From assembly GCA_008933995.1 (NCBI GenBank), contig WARS01000029.1:20491511-20555510 (forward strand): 64,000 nt of DNA. Reading direction: 5' to 3'. Source of the DNA: Datnioides undecimradiatus (lineage: Eukaryota; Chordata; Actinopteri; Lobotiformes; Datnioididae). Below are positions 14,874-26,900 of the stretch, in pieces. Made by a program: the position numbers and the translations under genes. The notes under the pieces are model-generated. The model was given only the letters and a program-made list of their open reading frames with translations, did no database searches and was not told the DNA's origin. Positions within the stretch are counted from its first letter, which is position 1. Every line of letters begins with the position of its first letter.

Positions 14874-15197
14874 CAGATTGGTAACTGTAAGAACGTGACG
14901 GTAATGTCGCTGCGGTCCAACAAACTGGAGTTCCTCCCTGATGAAATCGGACAGATGACCAAACTACGAGTCCTCAACCTTAGTGACAACAGGTACACAC
15001 ACACACACGCACACACACACACACACACACGCGGCGGCAACACTTTCTCAATGGCTGTTTCGGTTCTGTAGCTGCTCTCACGGCCTGCAGTTGCCATGGG
15101 AATGGGTGAGTGTGTTGCCATGGTTACGTGCTCTGCAGGCTGTACGGTGCGTGGGCAGAAGAAACGTCTCTCTTTTCTTTCTCACCCCTCCTCTCCC

Positions 15198-15236
<39 letters not shown>

Positions 15237-16900
15237 TCTCTCAGGTTAAAGAATCTACCTTTTACCTTTACTAAGCTGAAGGACCTGGCAGCTCTCTGGC
15301 TTTCTGACAATCAGGTATCTCTGTCCTCCCACACTCCCTGTGTCTGAAACTGCACCTGCTCACACGTATGCAGCACAAACACATCAAACTATTGCATATA
15401 CATGTTAATATAGTAACCAGGCTCTTTGTAAATAAAGGATTTAATTTCTAAGTTCTTCATTTTTTAATCTTTTATTATAAGAAAGCCCTCTTCCTTTCAC
15501 ATTAAAAATCCTTCCATCTCTCTTTGAAGGACTTTTATTGTGAAACGTCTGCAGGAAGTGTTGGATTTTACCCATGGCAGTGTGAAATATGACATTACTC
15601 TGCTGCTCGACGGATGAAAATACTGATGTGCATAAAAACACATTATCCTGATTGTGCCTGCCGCCGTATCACTGCTGATTCCACTGTCCTGCCTTCTTCC
15701 CTTCCGTCTTGCGTCGCCATTGGCTGTTATTTATTCAAAGAAATCATGATAATCAATTGATTATGGGCTTTTAATCAGTTCTCTCCTCTTTAAAAATCAG
15801 CTTTCGTAATGAGATGCAGACAGGGTTACAGTTTTAACCACTGTGGCACTGCTGTTGACACAGTGGTGTGAATTAAATATGTAGACTCCGTCCACAAGTT
15901 CGTATTATTCTGTTGTCATCTGGCCTATTTTTCACAATAAAAACACATTCTTCACGGCACCTAAAATTCAGTCTGAAGTTTGTTCAGAGTTGTTTCATGA
16001 AATTAAAATCTCTGGCACAGCATTCAGGGTATGCACTGAAGAGCTAAAGGGAGCAAATTTGAAATTAAAATGCAATTTGTGACACGGCGGTTCATTTACA
16101 TTTAAAATTGGTACTCGTGTATGCATATTCACCGGATTTTAAACCCAAATTCACTCGTGCCACTTGCACGCAACCATCATGCATTACAACTCCCAACTGT
16201 GACAGCTTTAAGATTCAACACCAACGAACAAAACTGGCAAAATTGATATTTTCATGCAGTTCATTAGCAATTATGAGCGGTTTTGCTGGATTTGTGTATG
16301 AAATACAGGAAGTGAAAATGCTGAATTAACTCATTTCAACTTTCTGCGCGCAAGAACATTCGTAATACCATGTCATTTCCATTTAAATAGATGTTAATCA
16401 GCGATTTTTCACGAGGTAAATTAAAGCAGCATTTCACAATTCATTTGACTCACTGATGGCAAAAATTCAATTTGTATTAAAAACGTAAAGTGGGAAACAG
16501 TCGGGATCAGTCAGGTGGGTCTGTAGCCAATCAGCAACCAGCTTTTTGTTCTTAAACAGGTGGGATTAGGTTTACGTTGGTAAACAAATGTGATCAGTGA
16601 ACGTCCGTAGAAGAATACTAATGTTAACCCGCGTGTTTGTGTCTGTGTTTGCAGTCCAAGGCTCTGATCCCACTGCAGACAGAAGCCCACCCCGAAACCA
16701 AACAGAAGGTTTTGACCAACTACATGTTTCCCCAGCAACCGCGACACGATGAGGGTACAAACCGTGTGTGTGTGTGTGTGTGCGCGTGTGTCTTGTAATG
16801 TGTCAGCGTAGCCTGAGGACAAAAAGGTCAGAGAAAGTTTTTAGCAGGTCCGACCGTCTGCAGACCGGGTGAATGATAGCTGTTTAACCCTTGATCTGCC

Positions 16901-16931
<31 letters not shown>

Positions 16932-17944
16932 ATTACCAGTCGGACAGTGACAGCTTTAATCCTACACTGTGGGAGGAGCAGAGACAGCAGAGGATGACTG
17001 TGGCCTTTGACTTTGAGGACAAGAAAGAAGAGGAGGACAACTCTGGGAAGGTCAAGGTCAGCTCTTTCTCTCTGTCTGTCTGTCTGCCTGCCTGCCTGTC
17101 TGCCTGCCTGTCTGTCTGTCTGCCTGTCAGGAGGGGTAGTACAGCGCGGTTTGAAGTTTAAAGTTTAGCATTAAACAGTCAAACGTTAACTTCTGCGTAG
17201 ACCAGAGTCTCAGCGAGCAGCGGTTTGCAGAAATCTCTACATATGTTTATATGGATCCCTGAAGTGTTTTCAATATGACTCGTGAATTCATCCATAACCC
17301 TGTACTCTTGTTGACTGATTTCAGAAATGACAGTATTTAAATAGGCAGTCACTGGCAACAGTACGCTGTGTTGTTTCAGTGTCTTGTGCTTTTTTTGTTG
17401 TATCGTGTGAACAGTTTGCTCAGAGTGCGTCCTCAACCTGCACACGTACGCTCAACCCATTTCCATTTCTTGCGCGCAGGTGGAGATCAACCTAAAGCGT
17501 TACCCGACGCCCTACCCCGAGGACCTTAAGAACATGGTCAAGTCAGTGCAAAGCCTTGTGGGGAAAAGCGTGCACGCCGGACACGGGCACCAGCACCAAC
17601 ACCAGCACCAGCATCAGCTGAGCACGGGCACCGCCACATCGGCAGGAACCAACATGGAACACACACACCTCAGCAAAGAGCAGTACGAACCACCGTGGCC
17701 CCTGCCTCCTAAAGAGGTAGGGAACACACACTCCAAGCCACGCACTCACACACAGATCTGTTCAAGATCGCCACACATTACACACTGAGTGCTCAAATTG
17801 TAACTCACGGTCCTGGGAACAGCTGAGGTGCAGTGATCATCAGATATCTTAGAAATAGATAAGTGAAGTGTATGCACAAATGCAAGAGTCTCTACGGGAC
17901 TGAGATGTGTGATCATAAAGTTGTATGATCGGCAGGACAAATGA

Positions 17945-17995
<51 letters not shown>

Positions 17996-20900
17996 CAGGT
18001 GACAGACAGAGAGATGCAGGACTTCTCTCAGACTCAGCTAATGGATCAGGGATCAATGCATAACTCTGGCATCGACATTCCCAAGAGGAAGGACAAAGAG
18101 GACCTGACAGAGAGCTCTGAGGTTGTCACGTAGTGTGCTGTACACGCGCGCGCTCACAACGCACACATACATGTGCACACGCACACGCAGACAGGATGGC
18201 CTAATGAATTTGATGTTTTTATGATGTTGTAACTTATTGATTTGTCATTAAATGTGAATGCAAACCGAGCACGTCTGTCAGGGAGTCAGTTCTCTGAGTG
18301 AAGCTCTTGAAGGTGCACCGTGCAGTGTTCCCGTAAACAAACAAGTACAATGACTTCAAAGTTGAATCGACCCCCTACCTTAAAAAACATCTGCAAAGAC
18401 GGTGTTTTGAAATCTGCATAGTTTACATCCATGTTTATGAGCAGTAGTAGCAGTCGTCTTCCACTCTTCTTCTTCTATTGCTGCATCTCCAAGTGCATTA
18501 CCTCCACCTGTAGGTCAGTGGAAGAGTGCAACACCACTGGCAGGAATGCATGTGGATTATCAGACACACTGACAACCGATAGTTGCTTGCCAAATCATTG
18601 ATCTGTTTCATAAAGTAAAGTCTTTGAGTTTGCAGTTTAAAAGCCATCACCTTCAGCCACACAGACTGAGATCCTGATTTAGAGCCGCCGCTGCTCACTC
18701 TGCACAGCTTATTGCTCATTAGCTCTCATGCTGCTAACTATGCCGACTCACTGGTCTATACTTACACGATGTGAACCCCTGGGTTTTGTCTTTGCACAGG
18801 ACTCGATGGGCGGCTCTCCCAACGACATCCGCATCTCTGACATGAGGCCCACCCTGGTGGAGCCTCCTATGTACAAACCAAAGGTGGTGCTGCTGGGGAA
18901 GGACAAGAAAGGTACGGCTTGATTGCGTGCATGTAAACTGAAGCAGGCTCATACATGTGTGGGACACGTGTGTGCACACACAGAGTTAGCGCAGTAATTT
19001 AATGTGGTCCATTGTAAAGCGCTGCGGGGCGTGTTGTAATAGTGTCCACTAATTAGTCGTGGTGGTAAGCGGATTAATTTCAGCACATAACAGAAGAAAG
19101 AGGGAGGGAATAAACCTCTCCAGTGAATTTAGACTCCAGCTGACAGGCTTCAGCTCTAAGCTTTGACCCTTTTTTACTTATTTTGCCCAGAGTGTCGTAG
19201 TTTTGTGAGCGGTAAAACAACAAAAAAAAAAAGTTTGATTAATGAGCCCAGAGCTCGTTTTACTGCTCTATCAGAAATCAGGTTTCTGTTCTAAATAATC
19301 TGGTGGCTTAATCCCGTCGACCGGACAAAATAGTTTATTATCTCGTGTCCGTCATGTAATCTGCTCGGTTTTCAGGGAACTCAGCGTGAAATGAACGGAA
19401 GCTCACACGGCTCATTTGTCTCGGTGATAATAAATCCCTAATGAAGGACGCTGATGGCAAAGCTAAGAAGGTTTCTTTGGTTTGTTTTGTAAAGACCTTA
19501 ACAGGTTTGACTCATGACGCCGCTGCTTTAAGTTACAGGTATTCATTTTTCCTTAACGTCTCTCCACAACTGTTGTGTTGTTTCTCGATGTCAAAGCCAC
19601 CAGTCATAACCGGGCCACGTCTTGCGTCAGCGCGGTGGACTCAATATTGTCCAAACATATAATGAGAGCACGACAGGAATCTGGGTTAAGGGACGGGACG
19701 ATAAAACGAGATGAAGATGTGATTCCTCTCATCGTGCGTAACACAGACAGTATGCAAACGCGGTGCCGGACGCACTTTGTGACGCTGTTGCAGATCTCAT
19801 CGTCTAATGAGGGTTTAACAACATAGTTCCCAGTTTAGTGTCGATATCCGATAAGTTTGCCAAGTTATAATCTTGTTTTTAATCTTCAAATAGACATCAG
19901 TAGATAACCTTTCTCGTTATTTAAAGGTATAGTGTCCTCTTTGTCCTCTCTGCATCTGTTTTCAACACGGAGACAGATTCACAAACTTTTTCATGTTACA
20001 ACTAAACGTTCGTTAAAATGGATTTTTCTAAAAGTGTCCAACCAATGCAATGACACAGCCCCGTCCATGTCTTATCAGCACTGCCTAATTTGACATAATA
20101 AATGCTGAGTTTCGTGAGCAGGTTGCTCGGATGCTGTTTGTTCGTTGCTTTTATTCTGAAATGCTGATGCTCTAGCACAATCAACAGCAGCAGTGTTATA
20201 TATTTATATACATCTCATATATATATATATATATATATCCTTTAACGCCAGATTAAAACTATGAAAAGCGTAGACTTGAGATATAAAACTGAAAAAAAGA
20301 GGAAAACTAGCATATGCAGCACATTTGTGTGTATAAATGGCTAAAAATATTCATTTATTATTAAATTAGTGTTGTTGATTATGTTGCCAGTGGTTTTGGG
20401 GGGCGAGGGCGTAAATCATGGCATTTAAATGTTGAGTATCTAGGATTTAATTGTCATCACAGCAGGATTTACCCATGTCAGTTCGTTATTTTAAGAGGAC
20501 CGTTTGATATGTGCAGAAGTCAATCAGCTGTGGTTTTAAATACAGCCACTAAAGTGTGTTAGAAGGCACCTGGACATGTTCTTGGATGACTACCGTGTTG
20601 TCCTTCCCCCCCTGACATGACAAAGACACTTCAGAGCTCATGAAAGAGAGCTACTAGGAAGAAGAGGGTGTGACATTTTCCTCTGAACAGAGCCGTCTGT
20701 CTCTCCATCTCTGCCCAGAGTCCACAGATGAGGAGGTGGATAAGCTCCACTGTCTGAATCACAGCGGCTCCTCGGCCACCTACTCCGACTACTCTCCCTC
20801 ACAGGGCTCCTCCGGCTCCTCCAACCCGCCCGCCAACACACACTCGCACACGCTCTCTCACGCACACCAACACACCCCAGCCCTGCCGGCCCCCAGCAAG

Positions 20901-23900
20901 GACCAGGCTCCTCAGACACACTGGACCAACAGGTATACACACACACATGCACACACACACATATCTGCTTCATGTTCAATCTCATCACCGTCCCTCCCTT
21001 CGACGATCCATCATCTCTTTTTCTCTTTCGGCTCCGACCTCCCCCTTCAATCTCCTGCATCTATCATCCATCTATCGCATCGCTCCATCCATCCTCTCCT
21101 CCCTCCATCTTTTTCTGTCTTTCCCATCTCTCTGTTCGCTCAGTCAAGGTCGGAGAGACTCATTAGGATGCTGCAGACTTCTGTTCACGTTACCGTCTCT
21201 TTCCCTCTCTCGGCTCTCTTCTCCCCTGCTCCAAAGCAAACCGGTCCAGGCTTTTTCACACCAACATGTGAAGAGAAGCAGACAAAACAGGCCCGGGCGT
21301 CCTGCTGTAGCTGTTACCCTGATTGCGGCGCACTTATGACGAATTTTGACCCATTTGGAATAAAAAATAGCACCGAAAAAACTAAAAAGTGTTTTGAGTT
21401 CTAATCAGAAATGTTGCCGCCGTAAACAACAAACATCTCATCTGGAAATGTGACCTTTTCAGTGCAGCCTCAACACCACTAAAGACCGCAGTCTGTAGTC
21501 TGAGGCGCACATCTTTTAACTTCAACGAAAATCACTTCTCCTTGTGACCACGAAATCCACCGTGCAGGAAGTAAACTTGTCATGACTCAGCAAAACTGCT
21601 TATAAACTACCTCGGCATTTTCCTGTTATTTACATATTAATAATGCAATAAGGCTGCAAAAAGCAAATTATTATCTGATTTACCAGTCCAGTCGAGTTGC
21701 AACTGCGCAGACCGCTATATCGACATGCATTCAAAAGGAAAACGTGACCGCTGAGAAAGATGTTCACGTGAGCGCCTCAGTGATGTTAAGACTTGAGCAT
21801 CTTGGCTTATAGCTATCTTATATTCTGCTTCAGCGTATAAACATATATTTTGTGCATTTTCATTAAAGGAAAGCATCCTTTTCCGTTGCTCGATCGATGG
21901 AATAGTACGTCTGTGGTAAAGTTAAAAGCTTGTTTCTTCCTCCTCACTCTTCCCTCGCCTCGCTCTAAGGAGGCCCTGTGGGTTGGAAGCTCGCTTTGTT
22001 GTTTATTTTTTTGTTTTTTTTGACATTAAAGTTGTCATTTCACAGGCCCCGGAGCGGCGTACAGATCACAATCTGTATACTTTGTCCCTTTGTCTGTGCA
22101 CTTGTGAAACATGTGGTGTTTGCAAACTGCAAGCGGCAGTGAGGGAGGTTGAAGGCATTAATATTTTCTGCTCAGGGCTGCCCTCAGAAGCATTAATTAC
22201 AACAAACACGGTTGTTGGCCAAATTGATCTTTCAGAGCGACATCAGAGAGCGGGAGAGAAAGTTATGCTGCTCCCACTGCCCACTGGCTCTCATTAGATA
22301 TACAGCACATAATGATGTAATATGGCAGTTCAGTATAATTCTGTTCATTTTGTTATTTGCCACGGCATAATTATTGTTTGATATTTTGTGACTTTGTAGA
22401 CTGGCTCAGTCGTTTCCCAAGCCTATTGACTCCAAGCCCCTGCTATCTCAGAGAGAAACCCCTCCATCAGGAACCCTGCAGCAGCGCGGAGATCGGCGTC
22501 CGCTGAGCGAGCCTTTTGATTGGTCTGAGGCTCCTCACTATGACAACACAGGTTTTGATGCTGAGGAGTCTCCTCTGGATGCCCCGTCCTCTACTGGGAG
22601 TCAGGGAAACCCACCGCTGGGCTCCAAACCTCGCAGCCAGTCAGCACACGGGCGTCGCCCCCTCCTCAGGCAAGAGAGGATCGTGGGAGTACCTTTGGAG
22701 CTGGACACTCAGACGCTTCCCTTCCACAGCAACCAACGCTCCACTCCGGATAACGATCCACAATCCTCTGGACCTCCCACCCAGAATCCTTGGCAGAACT
22801 GGACCAGAACCCCGAGCCCGCTGGAGGACCGAACGGCTTTTCCCTCCAAACTGGACATGACGCCCACCTCCAGCCCCAACCCTGACCGCAAAGACATAGA
22901 CTCAAGGTAACAGAAAATGCTTTATGCCCCCCAGGGTTTGCACATTTTTATTTTAACCTGCCATTACAGCAGCACCTGCCCTGCTTTGGTGCAGCTAAAT
23001 CAATCTTCCAATCTTATCTTCTGTTTTTAAAGTTTTCCTGAAAACACCTTGACTCTCAAATAGCGCTGACGCAATCAGTTGATTAACCGAAAAGATCAAG
23101 CGATAATTGGCCAAAAAAAATGCTGCACCCAGCCTCTCAAAATATGATTTCCTCAGTTTTTTTATGATTATGAATTGAATCATTTACATTTTGCGTCATT
23201 ATTGTTAATGTCAATCAGTGAAAACGGATGTTTCCTGTATAATCTACAGTCAGACTTTGCAAAAATCTCTTGCTGTGAGTGCATTGGACTCCTTTTCCGT
23301 TTCGTATTCATTATTACTGACACTGACCTGATTCCAGACCTCTGAACAGCCACCCACATTTTGCCAGCCATTTAAATCGAATGAATAATAAAGTAGGAAA
23401 GAAGTGACATCTTATTAGGCCATAACATCATTGTTTCACCTGTCCTGTTAAGTTAAGCTCTTTTTCCAGTAACACTTCATCCTTTGTTGTTCGGTCGGTT
23501 TACAGGCTGGAACAAGGTGCTGGGCCTTTGCCCGGCAGCTGGACGTACCACAACAATCAGGGTGAGCAGAACAGGAAGGATCAGCTGAATGTCAGCGGGG
23601 GCAACAAGGTGACCGTGGTGATGAGTAAAAGCTCGGACCGTCTGTCCCCCATGATGAGGGAGACGAGATCCAAGTTTAAGAAATCCCAGAGCATCGATGA
23701 GATTGACATTGGCTCCTACAAAGTCTACAGGTGGAGTTATTTCCTCACAACAGAAGCATCAGCATGTGGGTAATGTTAGTAGGCGACGTCATTTCCCCTG
23801 ATATTCTCTCCACAGCATCCCCATGGACAGCTACAGTTCATCCATCGAGCAGCAGACCAGTTTGGACCGTCCAGAGCTGCCCGGTTCTATGGAGCAGACC

Positions 23901-26900
23901 AGCATGGCACGTTCGCAGTCTGCGCCCATGTTAGACGATGAGCTGGGCTTCCCAGGGCACGGGGTGGGCAACCAGAACCAGCAGGGACAGAACCAAAAAC
24001 CTGCCATCCCACAGAAGGCGTACCACTTCGACCACAACTACAACCCCCAGGTTAGAAGCAGTTACGGAGCAGCATTGCTTTAATTAAAGAAACTAATTAA
24101 AGAAATATCTTCCTCTTTAGCAGCTACAAGCAACATTATAAGAGTGGTGAGAGTGAACCAAAACGGTAAAATCGGGGGACGAACACTTGCTGACACTTGC
24201 TGTAAAGCTCCCTGAAGCTGAGCGCAGGTGCAGATTTAAGTGATAATTCTCAGTGGGTGCGTCACTACAAACAACACCTTCCAGTTTGTCATTCGATACA
24301 CCGCTAAATAGCAAATATTGATTAAAGCTTCTTGAAGTACTCTGTGGACAGTGTGACAGTTGGTGCCTGTAATGTGTGAACAAAGGTAAGAAGGAAGAAG
24401 ACGCACTGCGTGGGTCTTAATAGTGCAGAAGGAAATGTTAACCCTTCGTCTTCGGTTAAAAACAAGCGTAAAACACCTGATTTTTGTTCTCGACATGATA
24501 ACTAAACTAAAAAAATACAGTTTTGTTCGACAAAAGTGCCTTAAAACCTTTCATGGACTTACAGTAACCTCTCTAACCAATCAGGTGACCATGGACCGTC
24601 GGGTCCCTCCCCCCTTCCCCAACACCCCAGATTATGTCAACCACTCATCAAAAGCCTTGGAGTACATCAATCAACCAGGGAAGACATTACCCAAGGAGTT
24701 GGTGAGCCCTCGGTATCGTGCGTATCCGCCGCTGGAGATGTTTTCTTTCCCCCAGTCGCCAATCAACCAGGATGGCGCTCCCAGCCAGCAGCAGCAGCAG
24801 CCAGTCCCAGCGCAGCGCTCCAGGCCAGGGTTTTTGAGGAGAGCAGATTCACTGGTCAGCTCCACGGAGCTCGCTCTGTTCCGCAGAGTCCATGAAGCCC
24901 AGCAGGAGGCGCTGCAGGAAGCTCAGTACAGACAGCAGGTAGGAGATCTGTGTGTTTATAAAGTCTTAAATCCACCACATCCCGCCCAAAAATGATTCAC
25001 TTAATTATATATTCAGAGGAGTAATGTGATTTTTTAAATTCTGTTTTAGTCTTAATCTTAATCATCTGACATAACTCTCCCCTCCTAAGGCCGACCCCCC
25101 TCTTTATACAAGTCGGGCCCACGTCTACGCCACCCCCATGGAGCACTCTGCTATCACCAACATGGCCGACAGCCAGAGCCAGATGATGCACAACAAGAGG
25201 AACGGCCGCTACGATGACGACTACCCCACCTACCAGGAACAGAAGAAGCCAATGATTGGTTATCCCACCAAGAGCTTGACTCAGCGCCGCCCTCTGTCTG
25301 CCAGGAGCTACAGTACTGAGACCTACGGAGCATCTCAGGTACACTGTCCCTGCAGTCCCATAAAATCCATTATTAAAGTGCGACCATTAGAGCAATTTGG
25401 GTGAAAGCTGCCACATATTTTCACAACTGATTAATAGGTAAGTTTTCTCAATTAATCAATTGGTTTTCTTCTGTTTACTAATGTTAGATAACAATGAAAA
25501 GTTTTCCAAATGCCTTGTTTTGATGATGATTGAATGATTTTCGAGTTGCAAGTGATTTCAACTTTGAATTTAAAAGAGGAACCAGCAGTGAACTGTCACA
25601 TTTGAGAAGCTAAGACGAACAAATGCATTGTGGTTAGGAAATATGACCTCGAACAATGAATCAATTATCACAACATTTGACGGTTTATGTATTTGTAAAT
25701 AGATCACCCTGGTCCCCTTTAAACCTACTTCAGACTTGCCCTTGCTGGATTCAAAGTACATTCAGGAACAAACACCCTTCTTTGTCACAGAGGTATGAGG
25801 ACTTATACTATATTACAGTATATATTTATGACTGAGTGGAAGCGTTTGAATCAATCAGTTTCCCACCAATTACCTGGAGGTAGCTCATTGTAGCAGCAGA
25901 TGAAGCAGAGCAGCACAGATGTCCTTTGCCTCAGCCGTATCCCCAGATCCCAAGGCATTCCCAAGTCCATAAATAATCCCTGTTCAGCATGTTCTGGGTT
26001 TGCCCCAAGTCAGACTTTCCAAATATAGCCACAGAGAGGTGTCCAGGAGCATACTGATCAGATGCGCAGAGCACCTCATCTGGCACCTTTCAGCATGAAG
26101 CAGCAGAGCACAGCACGGAAAGTAGGAGCTAGGAAACTAATATTGAGCGCTCGTGACTGCAGCCTTCTTGACATCTCCAGCCAAGGCACAAAGCTAAAAG
26201 TGAAGGTTGGAGAATGAAGTGCCTGTTCTGTAAAGAGCGTCACCTTTAGGCTAAGCTTCATCTTACCCATGACAGTCTGGTATATTGTCTGTACAACTGC
26301 AGTCTCTGTGCTTATCTGCCTGGCGCTCTCACCAGGCAAATACAGGCAGATCTTACTTTAACTTGCTACTGCTACCTGAACGTAGCCATTGCCGTTAGCC
26401 ATGCTAGCAGTTTGGTTTGTGCTCACCATTTTAATAACCTTGGTGATCCCTTCACTTGTCTGGCAAACAGATAGATTTGTCCAAAACTTAAAAAAACGTA
26501 CAATATTCACGTCTGGCGCGGCTTTGCTTTGTCTTTAGTGCTAATTAGCAGGTTGTAGATCGGCTTAGATCTAACCGTTAGCATAGTGTTAACATTAATA
26601 TTAAATCAGAGTGCTTGCATGTGCCTTGAGTTTGTCTGCAGGTTGTCATAAAAGTGAAAACGTCATTTGTTTTAGGTCATTTGGACGTACAGTCGCTGTT
26701 AATTGTCCCCATTTATTGTGAATACAGTCTCAGATTAGGCCAAAGAGGGTTTATAACATATTGCCATGTGCTCATTATCTTTATTAAGCTGTCGCGAACA
26801 AATCAGCAAATAGATGCAACAGTTCCCCTTTTTACAGATCCGTTACATGCGGATGCCTTTTTGGTTCGCTCTGTTTTGGTCTCCACCAAGTGTTCAGGAG

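Noticed and set aside
20670..21404. A 244-codon open frame overlapping exon 18
   Set aside because: Only 20719-20932 matches densin; after the gtatac donor the frame is low-complexity and its continuation is intron.
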